Assembly (NCBI RefSeq): GCF_051860665.1
Contig: NZ_JBHYDM010000012.1
Location: 1 to 64,000, forward strand
From: Falsiroseomonas sp051860665
Lineage (GTDB): Bacteria; Pseudomonadota; Alphaproteobacteria; Acetobacterales; Acetobacteraceae
Direction: 5' to 3'
DNA length: 64,000 bases
Shown here: piece by piece, positions 32,762 to 43,608 of the stretch
Numbering within the stretch: the stretch's first letter is position 1
How the letters are laid out: the number at the start of each line of letters is the position of its first letter
Program-made: the position numbers and the translations under genes
The notes under the pieces: generated by a model
What the model saw: the letters and a program-made list of their open reading frames with translations, nothing else
Databases searched by the model: none
What the model was told of the DNA's origin: nothing

Positions 32762-33973
32762 GTGTCCACGGCGGTGCAGGTGCCGGTTCTCGGCCCTGCA
32801 GCGCCGCGCGGCCTTTGCACGGATTGCGGCGTCTCCCGCATGGTGGACGCCAAGGCCTGCGGGCGCGCCTGCCAGTTCATCGCGCCCGACTATGCCGTGC
32901 TGGAGGCCCGGGTGCACGGCAGGGCCCGTGACCCCGCCCGCCCGGACGAACTGCATTTCGGCCCCTTCCGCCAGATGCTGCGGGCCCGCCTGGCGCAGCC
33001 CCTGCCCGGCGCGCAATGGACCGGCATCACCACGCGGCTCGCGGAAAAGCTGCTGAAAGCCGGCGCCGTCGATGCCGTGCTGACCATGGCACCGGACCCC
33101 GAGGACAAGTGGCGCCCGGTGCCGGTGCTGGTGACGAAGCCGGAGGGCATGGCGCAGTGCCGCGGCATGCGCATGGGCTACGCGCCGCTGCTGGCGCTGC
33201 TGGAGCCGGCCCGCGCCGCCGGATACAGGCGCCTCGCGATCATCGGCATCCCCTGCCAGGTGCATGCGCTGCGGGTGCTGGAGGCGGAGCTGGGGCTGGA
33301 GCGGCTCTACGTCATCGGTACGCCCTGCTCCGACAACACCACGACGGAAAATTTTCATCAGTTCCTGGCGCTGCTGGACGCCGACCCCGACAGCATCACC
33401 TACCTGGAATTCCGCGCCGATTTCATGGTGGAGCTGCGCTTCACCGATGGAAGGGTAAGGGAGATTCCCTTCCTGAAGCTGCCGATCAGCCAGTTGCCTG
33501 GGGATTTCTTCCCCCTCACCTGCCGGACCTGCGTCGACTACACCAATGTGCTGGCCGATATCACCGTGGGCTACATGGGCGGCCAGGGGGAGCAGTGGCT
33601 GCTGGTGCGCAATGCGCGCGGGGCGGAGCTGCTGGCGCTGCTGGGGGATGAGGTGGTGACCAGCACCCCCGGCAGCGCCGGCAAGCGGGCCGGCGCGGTG
33701 CGCGGTTTCCTGGCCAATACCGAACGCGCCGCCGGCGGCCTGCCGCTGCGGCGCATGCCCGATTTCCTGCGCGGAATCGTCGGCTGGCTGATGCGGCGGA
33801 TCGGCCCGCGCGGGCTGGAATTCGCCCGGGCGCGGGTGGAGATGAAGGCGGTGGAATCGGTGCTGCACCTGCGCCGGTCGCTGCCGGCGCGGGTGAAGAA
33901 CATGGTGCCGCCGCATCTCTGGGCCCTGGTCGCGCCCTATGGCCTGGCGCCGAAGGACGACGAAAGGCGGTAG
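32762..33973 (+). CDS. FrhB/FdhB-like flavoprotein (Fe-S oxidoreductase beta subunit)
   Basis: This 403-residue protein belongs to the coenzyme F420 hydrogenase/dehydrogenase beta-subunit family, which also contains ferredoxin-linked BciB and HCAR reductases. The N-terminal CTDCGVSRMVDAKACGRACQF holds several Cys for an iron-sulfur cluster, though a typical CxxCxxC is missing one residue. Further Cys appear in GIPCQVHALR, GTPCSDN and TCRTCVDYTN, the core FrhB motifs. It probably uses flavin and Fe-S clusters to reduce an organic substrate. Start is GTG. No F420 or bacteriochlorophyll gene is close by. Confidence 0.82.
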   Translation: MSTAVQVPVLGPAAPRGLCTDCGVSRMVDAKACGRACQFIAPDYAVLEARVHGRARDPARPDELHFGPFRQMLRARLAQPLPGAQWTGITTRLAEKLLKAGAVDAVLTMAPDPEDKWRPVPVLVTKPEGMAQCRGMRMGYAPLLALLEPARAAGYRRLAIIGIPCQVHALRVLEAELGLERLYVIGTPCSDNTTTENFHQFLALLDADPDSITYLEFRADFMVELRFTDGRVREIPFLKLPISQLPGDFFPLTCRTCVDYTNVLADITVGYMGGQGEQWLLVRNARGAELLALLGDEVVTSTPGSAGKRAGAVRGFLANTERAAGGLPLRRMPDFLRGIVGWLMRRIGPRGLEFARARVEMKAVESVLHLRRSLPARVKNMVPPHLWALVAPYGLAPKDDERR

Positions 33974-33976
33974 GGG

Positions 33977-34201
33977 TCAGGCGACCGCGGGCGGCATCTG
34001 CGGGCCGGGCGGGCTGATGCCCGGCACTTCGGGGAACTGGCCCGGATAGGGCAGGTCCTCGCCCGGCACCGGCGCGGCGGGCGGGGCCTCCGCCGGGCCG
34101 CCGGGCATGATATCCGGGCTCGGCGGCGGCATCTCCCGATCCGGTGTGGGCGGGTTGACCGGCGGCAGGCCGGGAAGCTCGGGCGGCGGGGTGTCGGACA
34201 T
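33977..34201 (-). CDS. Pro-rich small protein
   Basis: This 74-residue peptide (79 from an alternative ATG at 34216) is over a quarter proline, with blocks such as PPPELPGLPPVNPP and PPAAPVPGEDLPYPG. It has no signal, helix or domain. It may be a disordered protein or a chance frame; a start 15 bp upstream is possible. It sits between the FrhB gene and the divergent metN. Confidence 0.4.
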   Translation of the reverse strand: MSDTPPPELPGLPPVNPPTPDREMPPPSPDIMPGGPAEAPPAAPVPGEDLPYPGQFPEVPGISPPGPQMPPAVA

Positions 34202-34295
34202 GCGGTGCTGGGTCATGCGGCCTGAACGCGCAACCGGCCTCGCCGTTCGCCCGCCACACAGGCGGCGCCTATTTCACGTCGAATGTTTGTTGAAA

Positions 34296-34325
34296 TTGAC
34301 ATAGCGCGCAGGCTGCGCGTATCAC
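34296..34325 (+). promoter_or_regulatory. Promoter of the met transport operon
   Basis: An exact TTGACA (34296-34301) and TATCAC (34320-34325, 4 of 6 matches) are 18 bp apart, about 78 bp upstream of the metN start. I looked for a SAM riboswitch between them and metN and recognised none. Confidence 0.5.
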
Positions 34326-34402
34326 CCCTCCCGACACAACCGCGCGTGATCTGTTCGATGGGCCTGTTGCAGCAACCTTCCCCGGGCCATACCGCCACCG
34401 CC

Positions 34403-35439
<1,037 letters not shown>

Positions 35440-35443
<4 letters not shown>

Positions 35444-36102
35444 CCTGGCTCGCCCCCGCCATCCAGGACCTGCTGATCGAGGCGCTGTGGCAGACGCTGG
35501 CCATGGTCGGCGCCTCCGCCGCCATCGCCACCCTGCTCGGCCTGCCGATCGCGCTGTTGCTGCATGTGACCTCGCCGGAGGGGCTGACGCCCAAACCCTG
35601 GCTGAACCGGCCGCTGGGGCTGCTGGTGAATGCGGCGCGCTCGACGCCCTTCATCATCCTGATGGTCGCCATCGTGCCCTTCACGCGGCTGGTCGCCGGC
35701 ACCTCCATCGGCACGGGGGCGGCCATCGTGCCGCTGGCCCTCGCCGCCACCGCCTTCCTCGCGCGCCTCTTCGAGAATGCGCTGCGGGAGGTGGACAAGG
35801 GCGTGATCGAGGCGGCGCGCGCCATGGGGGCCACGCGGCTGCAGATCGTGTGGAAGGTTCTGGTGCCGGAGGCGCTGCCGGGGCTGGTGGCCGCCACCAC
35901 CGTGTCGCTGGTCTCGCTGGTCGGCTTCTCCGCCATGGCCGGCGCGGTGGGGGGCGGCGGTCTCGGTGACCTCGGCATCCGCTTCGGCTACCAGCGCTTC
36001 ATGCCGGAGGTGATGGCGACCGTCGTCGTCATCCTCATTCTTTTGGTCCAGGGCCTGCAATCGCTCGGCGATTGGCTGACCCGCCGCCTGTCACATCGCT
36101 GA
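35440..36102 (+). CDS. metI: Methionine ABC importer permease MetI
   Basis: This 220-residue permease has five to six helices and the family sequence ALWQTLAMVGASAAIATLLGLPIAL, the EAARAMGATRLQIVWKVLVPEALPGL coupling loop and FGYQRFMPEVMATVVVILI. Length and loop match MetI. Its ATG overlaps the metN stop (ATGA) and it is followed 13 bp later by the first metQ. Confidence 0.94.
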
Positions 36103-36115
36103 GGAATTTTTGGCC

Positions 36116-36919
<804 letters not shown>

Positions 36920-36932
36920 GGATCTTTTTCAA

Positions 36933-37733
36933 ATGCTCCGTCGTTCGCTTCTCGCCCTGCCCGCCCTGCTGCCCCTGGCCGCACGGGCGCAAACCGCTGA
37001 ATTCGGCACCGCTGCCCGGCCGCTGCGCGTCGGCGTGACGCAGGGCGTGCATGGCCAGACCTTCGAGAAGGTGCGGGACGTGCTGGCGCGCGACGGCTTC
37101 ATCACCCGCGGCGTCGAATTCGGCGACTTCATCCAGCCGAATGCGGCACTCGCCGCCGGCGACCTCGACGCCAATGCCTATCAGCACCTGCCCTTCCTGG
37201 AGGCGCAGCGCGCCCAGCGCGGCTACGATTTTGTTCCCGTGGGCAAGACGGTGCTGACGCTGATGGGCGTCTTCTCCCGCACCCATCGCAGCCTGGATGC
37301 GCTGCCGAACGGCGCGCGCGTCGCCATCCCGAACGACCCGACCAATGGCGGCCGTGCATTGCTGCTGCTGGCGCAGGCCGGCGCCTTCACCCTGCGCCCG
37401 GGCGCGGACCACACGGCGACGGTCGCCGATATCACCGCCAACCCGAAGCGCATCCGCATCGTGGAGCTGGAGGCCGCCTCCATCGCGCGGTCGCTGCAGG
37501 ATGTCGATGCCGGCGCCATCACCGGCAACTACGCCGTGCCCGCCGGCCTGAACCCGCTGCGCGACGCCCTGGCGCGGGAAACCGAACAGAGCGTCTATAC
37601 CGTGCTGGTCGTGGTGCGCCGCGCCGATGCGGAGAAGCCCTGGGCCAAGCGCCTGGCCGAAGGCTACCGCCACCCGGATGTCCGCGCCTTCGTCGAGCAG
37701 ACTTTTGGCGGCGCGGTGATCTCCGGTGGCTGA
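36933..37733 (+). CDS. metQ: MetQ-type substrate-binding protein, copy 2
   Basis: This 266-residue tandem paralogue of the previous gene starts with signal LLALPALLPLAARAQT and shares EFGTAARPLRVGVTQG, PNDPTNGGRALLLLA, TATVADITANPKRIRIVELEA and VPAGLNPLRD. Divergence between the two copies suggests different ligands, perhaps L-/D-methionine, sulfoxides or other organosulfur compounds. The next gene overlaps its end by 8 bp. Confidence 0.92.
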   Translation: MLRRSLLALPALLPLAARAQTAEFGTAARPLRVGVTQGVHGQTFEKVRDVLARDGFITRGVEFGDFIQPNAALAAGDLDANAYQHLPFLEAQRAQRGYDFVPVGKTVLTLMGVFSRTHRSLDALPNGARVAIPNDPTNGGRALLLLAQAGAFTLRPGADHTATVADITANPKRIRIVELEAASIARSLQDVDAGAITGNYAVPAGLNPLRDALARETEQSVYTVLVVVRRADAEKPWAKRLAEGYRHPDVRAFVEQTFGGAVISGG

Positions 37734-39057
37734 GCGCCGGCGGCTGCACCTGGGCGCCTTCATGCGCCCGGTCAGCATCCACACCGGCGCCTGGCGCTAC
37801 CCCGGCGCCTGGGCCGATGCGAACTTCAATTTCGGGCGCCTGAAGTACCTGATCCAGAAGCTGGAATTCGGAAAATTCGACGCCTTCTTCATGGCCGACC
37901 ACCTGGCCCTGCTGAACATGCCGATCGAGGCGCTGCGCCGCAGCCACACCGTCACCAGCTTCGATCCCCTGACCCTTCTGCCGGCGCTGGCCGCGGTGAC
38001 GGAGCGGATCGGGCTGATCGCGACGGCCAGCACCACCTATAACGACGCCTATCACGTCGCCCGCAAATTCGCCTCGCTCGACCATATCTCGAATGGTCGC
38101 GCCGGCTGGAATCTGGTGACCACGGCCAATCCCGACGCCGCGCTGAACTTCGGCCAGGACGCGCACATGGCGCATGGCGAGCGCTACAAGCGGGCGCGCG
38201 AGTTCTATGACGTGGTCACGGGACTCTGGGACAGCTTTGCCGACGATGCCTTCATCCGCGACCAGGCGAGCGGCATCTTCTGGGACCCGGCGCGGATGCA
38301 TGTGCTGGACCACAAGGGCGCCGAATTGTCCGTGCGCGGCCCGCTGAACGTGGCACGGCCCGTGCAGGGCTGGCCGGTGATCGTGCAGGCCGGCGCCTCC
38401 GACGCCGGCCGGCAGATCGCAGCAGAGACCGCCGAAATGGTTTTTGCCGCAGGCGGCACGCTGGCCGACGCCCAGGCCTTCTATGCGGATGTGAAGGGCC
38501 GCGCCGCCCGCTACGGCCGAGATCCCGAACTGATCAAGATCCTGCCGGGCGCGCTGGTGGTGGTGGGCGATACGGTGGCGGAGGCGCGCGCGGCGCGCGA
38601 CCACCTGGACAGCCTGGTGCATTACGACAGCGCCATCGGCTCGCTCTCCATCGCGCTGGGCGTCGATGCCCGTGCCTTCGACCCCGACGGCCCCCTGCCC
38701 GAGATCCCCGAGACCGAGGCCAGCAAGTCCGGCCGCGAGCGCGCCATCAACCTGGCGCGGCGGGAGGGGCTGACAGTGCGGCAATTGGCGCAGCGCCTCG
38801 GCGGCTATGCCGGCCTCGCCCTGGTCGGCACGCCCGCCACCATCGCCGACGAGATGGAGCAGTGGCTCGATGGCCGCGGCTGCGACGGCTTCAACATCAT
38901 GTTCCCGCATGTGCCCGCGGGGCTGGAGGATTTCGTCGACAAGGTGGTGCCGGAGTTGCAGCGCCGCGGCCTGTTCCGGCTGGACTATGAAGGCACCACG
39001 CTGCGCGACCACCTGGGCCTGCCGCGCCTGGCGAACCGCTTCTTCCCGCCGGGCTGA
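37726..39057 (+). CDS. NtaA/DszA-type FMN-dependent monooxygenase
   Basis: This 443-residue luciferase-like, FMNH2-dependent oxygenase is of the NtaA/SnaA/DszA/SfnG group. The opening LHLGAFMRPVSIHTGAWRYPG, the FDAFFMADHLAL segment, LDHISNGRAGWNLVTTANP, and the insert ending NVARPVQGWPVIVQAGAS are diagnostic. Such enzymes oxidise sulfones, sulfonates or aminopolycarboxylates. Translational coupling to the second metQ (GTG start at 37726) points to an organosulfur substrate imported by this MetNIQ system. It needs a flavin reductase, which is not in view. Confidence 0.9.
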   Translation: MAERRRLHLGAFMRPVSIHTGAWRYPGAWADANFNFGRLKYLIQKLEFGKFDAFFMADHLALLNMPIEALRRSHTVTSFDPLTLLPALAAVTERIGLIATASTTYNDAYHVARKFASLDHISNGRAGWNLVTTANPDAALNFGQDAHMAHGERYKRAREFYDVVTGLWDSFADDAFIRDQASGIFWDPARMHVLDHKGAELSVRGPLNVARPVQGWPVIVQAGASDAGRQIAAETAEMVFAAGGTLADAQAFYADVKGRAARYGRDPELIKILPGALVVVGDTVAEARAARDHLDSLVHYDSAIGSLSIALGVDARAFDPDGPLPEIPETEASKSGRERAINLARREGLTVRQLAQRLGGYAGLALVGTPATIADEMEQWLDGRGCDGFNIMFPHVPAGLEDFVDKVVPELQRRGLFRLDYEGTTLRDHLGLPRLANRFFPPG

Positions 39058-39063
39058 GCGCCT

Positions 39064-39402
39064 TCAGCGGGCGGAGCGGATGACCGCCGGCGCGCCTGCG
39101 CTGCAATTCTGCCGCATGGCCAGCAGCCGCTGCGCCTCCATCTCATTGCCGATGCGCCGCTGGATGCCGGCGCCTTCCTCCAGCTCCAGGTTGAAGCCCT
39201 GGCAGGTATCCGCGGCGGCGCGGCGCGCCTCCATCGGCACCGCATGCGGCGGCAGGGTGCCGGAGGCGGCGGACATGGCGCGGAAGGCCGCCGCGGTGCC
39301 GGGCTCCGGCGGGCGGCGCGCGATGATGATGACGAGCGCGACCACGGCAATGACGAAGAGCGTCCCAAGCCCGTAGAACAGATTCTGGCGCCGCACCCGC
39401 AT
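39064..39402 (-). CDS. Small single-pass membrane protein
   Basis: This 112-residue protein has one membrane helix near the N-terminus (LFYGLGTLFVIAVVALVIIIA, residues 7-27) and a periplasmic part with two Cys, in DTCQGFNLELEEG and RQNCSAG. No known family. A TTG-initiated longer form (to 39456) is possible but ATG 39402 is the likely start. It is convergent with the monooxygenase gene. Confidence 0.6.
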   Translation of the reverse strand: MRVRRQNLFYGLGTLFVIAVVALVIIIARRPPEPGTAAAFRAMSAASGTLPPHAVPMEARRAAADTCQGFNLELEEGAGIQRRIGNEMEAQRLLAMRQNCSAGAPAVIRSAR

Positions 39403-39525
39403 CTCCCGGAAGATCCTCGCGAGGCGCAAACAACCGATCGGCGAGGCCGGAGTCAATGGAATTCGTTCCCTAGACGAACAATTCCTTGTTATTCTCGGGA
39501 TTTGTTCGGTATTTGAGACGAACCC

Positions 39526-42234
39526 TCAACCGAGTTCCTGGTCGAATTCCGGGATCGCGGCACGGGACAGCGGGATGGTCATCTCGCAGACCAGCCCGGT
39601 GCTGCGCCAGTGCAGCAGGATGCGCCCGCCGAGCTGGCCGGCGATGGTGGCCTCCAGCACGCGGGACCCGAAACCCTGCCGGGCGGGGGCGGCCTGGATG
39701 GCCGGGCCGCCGCTTTCCGACCAGTTCAGCCGCAGCTGGCTCTGGCCCGGCTCCGTCGCCCAGTCCAGCGCCACCCGGCCCTCGGGGGTCGAGAGCGCGC
39801 CATGCTTGGTGGCATTGGTCGCCAATTCGTGCAGCGCCATCGAAATGGCCTGGGCAGCGGTCGGCGCCAGCACCACGGCCGGGCCTTCCAGCCGCACCCG
39901 TGGCGTGCCATCGGGCGAGAGGAAGGGCGCCATCTCCCCCTGCACCAGCTCGCGCAGGCCGACCCCGTCCCACTTGCCCTGCGCCAGCAGGGTATGCGCC
40001 CGCGCCAGCGCGCCGATGCGGCCGAGCACGGCAGTGGCAAAGGCCTCCGGATCCTCCTTCGGCGTCATCCGCACCGCGGCCTGCACCACCGCCAGCGCAT
40101 TCTTGGCGCGATGGTCCAGCTCCCGCATCAGCAGCGTCTGCCGCTCATCCGCCTCGCGCCGCTCCGTCACGTCCTGCGAGATGCCGAGCAGGCGCAGCGG
40201 CAGGCCGGTGCGGGGGTCACGCACCAGCTCGCCGCGTTCGGACATCCAGCGCAGCGCGCCATCCGAGATCCTGCGGAAACGGAATTCCGCCGCCCAGCGC
40301 CCGACCTCACCCGTCAGCACCTGCCGCAGCTGCGCATCCACCGTCGGCCGGTCCTGCGCATCGATGCCGTCGCGCCAGACGTCGATGGAGGCCGCGGCCG
40401 TCGGATCCGTGCCATAGAGGCGGTGGCAGCTGGCGGACCAGTGCACGGCGCCGCTGCGCACATCCCACTCCCAGGTGCCGACCTGCCCCGCATCCTGCGC
40501 CAGGCGCAGCCTTTCCTCGCTGGCGCGCAGCGCGGCCTCGGTGCTGCGGCGCTGGATCTCCCCCTGGCGGCGCCCCTCCACATCCCGCGCCGCGACGGTC
40601 ACGCCGCCGCCCTGCGCCGGATGGACGTTCAGCTCGAACCAGCGGCCGGCGAGCGGCGAGCTGGCGCAGAAATGCACTTCCTTCCCGCCGGTCATCGCCG
40701 CCTCGATCACCTGCCAGCTGATGCTGCCGCGCACCGCGGGAAACAGCTCCAGGAAGGGCTGGCCCAGCACCTCCTCCGCCCGCATGCCCCACATCTCCAG
40801 CGCCCGGCGGCTGGCGAAGCGGATGCGGCCGCTGGCGTCGAGCGCGTAGAGCATGTCGCCCAGGCTCTCCAGCACCTCCCGCGCCCGCTGCACCGATTCC
40901 GCCAGCGCCGCCTCGGCCAGCTTCAGCTCCGTCACATCGACATGCGCGCCCAGCATGCGCAGCGCCCGGCCCGTCGCCGCATCGCGCTCGATCTCCGCCC
41001 GCGCCGCGATCCAGCGCAGGCCCTCCGCCGGGGTGACGATGCGGTATTCCTGCGCATAGTCGGTGGCGCCGGATTCATCCGAGATCGCATCGAGGAAGCG
41101 GCGCTCGGCGCGCACCCGGTCCTCCGGATGCAGCCGGCGGACCCAGTCCGCATGCTGCTCATCCGCCGGCGTCGGGCCAAGGCCCTGCAGGTCCATGTAT
41201 TCGGCGGAGCGCTTGTTCTCGCCGGTGCGGAGGTCGATCTCGAAGCCGCCGACGCGGCCGATCTGCTGCACCCGGCGCAGCCTGGCCTCGCTGAGCCGCA
41301 GCCCGGCTTCCGCCTGGCGGCGCTTCAGCGCCGACCAGACCCGTTCCGCCACATCCCGCGCCAGCTCGGCTTCCGCCACCGTCCAGCGGCGTGGGCCCGG
41401 GTGGTGCAGCTGCAGCAGTGCGGCCAGCCGCCCCTGCTTGAGCAGCGGCACCGTCAGGCTTCCCTGCTGCCCCCCGGCCGGGGGCGCGTCGAGCCCGAGG
41501 CACTGCCCCTGCCGCAGCGCCACCATCGCCTCCTGGCCGCAGCGCTCCAGCGCATGCCGGCCGATGGCGCTCGGCAGCCGGCCATCGGTCCAGTCCGCGA
41601 GGACGGTGCAGGAGGCACCGGCGGCATCCACCTCGCCCAGGGCACAATGCGCCACGCCCAGATGCGCCCCGAGCCGGAAGGCGGCGGCGGCCAGCACGCC
41701 CTCGGGCGAATCGAGGTCGCGCAGCGCGGTATCGAGCTCCAGCAGGAAGGCGTCGCGCCGTTCCGTCAGCACCGCGCGGGTGGTCTCGAAGGCCGTCAGC
41801 AGCACGCCGGCGATGGCGCCCGACTCGTCCCGCGCCGGGCTGGCGCGCAGGTCGAAGAAGGCGGGCGCGGCCGCCGCCTCCGCCGTGGCGGGCCGTTCCC
41901 GCGGCAGGGTCTCGATCTGTCCGGCCTGGCCGGCCAGCGCGGCGCGGACCAGCGGGCCGATCGCGTCATCCGCAGGCCAGAGGCCGTCGAAGGCGCGGCC
42001 CTGGGCAGCCGCGGCGCCCGGCAGCAGGGCAATGAAGGCGGCATTGTGCAGGCAGATCAGCCGCGGTCCCCAGAGCAGCGCCTGCGGCGCGGCCGCATCC
42101 CGCACCAGGGCGGCGAGGCAGCGCAGGGCCAGGGGCCAGTCCTCCGCCGGGTCGCCCAACTCGGCCGCCGACATCGGACTCTCCGGCGGATCGGGAAGAT
42201 CGGGCCCGTCGGGCAAAGGCGCGCTGCGACGCAT
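39526..42234 (-). CDS. HWE-family sensor histidine kinase with PAS/GAF domains
   Basis: This 902-residue soluble kinase has an N-terminal PAS-like part (about 30-130), a GAF-like region (about 165-310), and three PAS domains (about 320-440, 450-555 and 580-695). The HWE kinase core follows: H708 in RELDHRAKN, the N-box HELATNATKH (about 802-811) and the W838-x-E840 that defines the family. There is no membrane helix, so it likely senses a cytoplasmic signal such as light or redox. No response regulator lies next to it. ATG 42174 is an alternative start. Confidence 0.9.
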   Translation of the reverse strand: MRRSAPLPDGPDLPDPPESPMSAAELGDPAEDWPLALRCLAALVRDAAAPQALLWGPRLICLHNAAFIALLPGAAAAQGRAFDGLWPADDAIGPLVRAALAGQAGQIETLPRERPATAEAAAAPAFFDLRASPARDESGAIAGVLLTAFETTRAVLTERRDAFLLELDTALRDLDSPEGVLAAAAFRLGAHLGVAHCALGEVDAAGASCTVLADWTDGRLPSAIGRHALERCGQEAMVALRQGQCLGLDAPPAGGQQGSLTVPLLKQGRLAALLQLHHPGPRRWTVAEAELARDVAERVWSALKRRQAEAGLRLSEARLRRVQQIGRVGGFEIDLRTGENKRSAEYMDLQGLGPTPADEQHADWVRRLHPEDRVRAERRFLDAISDESGATDYAQEYRIVTPAEGLRWIAARAEIERDAATGRALRMLGAHVDVTELKLAEAALAESVQRAREVLESLGDMLYALDASGRIRFASRRALEMWGMRAEEVLGQPFLELFPAVRGSISWQVIEAAMTGGKEVHFCASSPLAGRWFELNVHPAQGGGVTVAARDVEGRRQGEIQRRSTEAALRASEERLRLAQDAGQVGTWEWDVRSGAVHWSASCHRLYGTDPTAAASIDVWRDGIDAQDRPTVDAQLRQVLTGEVGRWAAEFRFRRISDGALRWMSERGELVRDPRTGLPLRLLGISQDVTERREADERQTLLMRELDHRAKNALAVVQAAVRMTPKEDPEAFATAVLGRIGALARAHTLLAQGKWDGVGLRELVQGEMAPFLSPDGTPRVRLEGPAVVLAPTAAQAISMALHELATNATKHGALSTPEGRVALDWATEPGQSQLRLNWSESGGPAIQAAPARQGFGSRVLEATIAGQLGGRILLHWRSTGLVCEMTIPLSRAAIPEFDQELG

Positions 42235-42423
42235 GATCTCCTGATGGCTCCGGCACCGGCCTGGGCGCTGTAGCCCAGGCCAGCCGGGCGGTCACGCTCT
42301 CCGCAACGTCAAGATAATGCGGGCAGGCGGTCTGGCGCGTCACAAAGCCTGACCCGTGCGAAGGCGCCCCGGGTGGCCAGGCCGCGGCGGGCGGCGCAAG
42401 CTCAGGCCCCTGCTGGAGAAAAG

Positions 42424-43494
42424 ATGGACATGACCGCGCCGGACCGACCCTCGCGAATCCTCATCATGGGCGCCGGCGCCGTTGGCGGCTATTTCGGCGC
42501 CAGCCTGACCCGCGCCGGCTGCGACGTGACCCTGGTGGATGCCTGGGCCCCGCATGTGGAGGCGATGCGCCGGGACGGGCTGACGGTGCAGGCCATGGAG
42601 GAAGAGGGCAGCTTCACCACCCCCGTCCGCGCCCTGCATGTCAGCGACGTGCCGCAGCTGGTGCGCGAGGCGCCCTTCGATGTCGCCTTCCTGGCGGTGA
42701 AGTCCTACGACACGGACTGGGCCACGGCGCTGGTGCTGCCCCACCTCTCGCCCCAGGGCTGCATCGTCTCCCTGCAGAACGGCATCAATGAGGAAGCAAT
42801 CGCGGCCATCGCCGGCTGGGGCCGCACGCTGGGCTGCGCCATCGGCCTGCTGGCGGCGGAGCTGACCGGCCCCGGCCAGGTGCTGCGCACCTCCCGCCGC
42901 GGCAGTGCAACCGCCATCGGCATGCGGATCGGCGAGGTGCATGGGCGGATCACGCCGCGGGCGGAGGCGATCGGCGCCCTGCTGGCGCATGCCGACAGCG
43001 TGCGGGTGACGACAAACCTCTGGGGGGAGCGCTGGTCCAAGCTGACCATCAACGCCATGCGCAACCCGGTCTCCGCCATGACCGGGCTGAGCGGGCAGGA
43101 GCGTGACCGGGATGAGGCGGTGCGCGCGCTGAGCATCCGGCTCGGCAGCCAATGCGTGCGGGTCGGCCGCGCCATGGGCCTGGCGCTGGAGCCGATCAGC
43201 GGCCTCGACCTCGATCTGCTGGCGCGGGCGGAGGAGGATCCGGCCGCACTGGCCACGGTGACGCAGCAGATCCTGGCCCATTCCGCCGCCCGCAGCGCCG
43301 ACCAGCGGCCCTCCATGGGCCAGGATGTGCGCAAGGGACGGCGGACGGAGACGGAGGCGATCAGCGGCCTGGTGGCGCGGCGCGGCGCGGAGGTGGGCGT
43401 GGATGCCAGCCTGCATGCGCGTGTGAACGAGATCATGCGCCGGATCGAGCGTGGCACGCTGCTGCCGAGCCGCGACCTGGTGCTGGGGCTGTAG
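42424..43494 (+). CDS. Ketopantoate reductase-family protein (PanE/ApbA)
   Basis: This 356-residue NADP-dependent reductase has the Rossmann MGAGAVGGYFGASLTRAG near the N-terminus (about 15-32), VKSYDTDWAT, LQNGINEE, and the C-terminal helix set including NAMRNPVSAMTGLSG. Such proteins reduce 2-dehydropantoate or other branched keto acids. It is longer than classic PanE (about 300) and lies 114 bp before a Bug receptor, so a catabolic role is as likely as pantothenate synthesis. Confidence 0.85.
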   Translation: MDMTAPDRPSRILIMGAGAVGGYFGASLTRAGCDVTLVDAWAPHVEAMRRDGLTVQAMEEEGSFTTPVRALHVSDVPQLVREAPFDVAFLAVKSYDTDWATALVLPHLSPQGCIVSLQNGINEEAIAAIAGWGRTLGCAIGLLAAELTGPGQVLRTSRRGSATAIGMRIGEVHGRITPRAEAIGALLAHADSVRVTTNLWGERWSKLTINAMRNPVSAMTGLSGQERDRDEAVRALSIRLGSQCVRVGRAMGLALEPISGLDLDLLARAEEDPAALATVTQQILAHSAARSADQRPSMGQDVRKGRRTETEAISGLVARRGAEVGVDASLHARVNEIMRRIERGTLLPSRDLVLGL

Positions 43495-43608
43495 CGCGCC
43501 CGGGTGACGCAGCGGCGCGCCGCTTCTATCCTTCCTGACAAAGCAAAGGAAACGTCCCCACCGGCCGCGCCCGACTTGCGCGGCCCAGAGCTGAGGATTC
43601 CCGCAAAG

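Noticed and set aside
34217..34402. SAM riboswitch before metN
   Set aside because: A promoter is present, but no SAM-I, SAM-II or SAM-V core helix pattern could be recognised in the leader.
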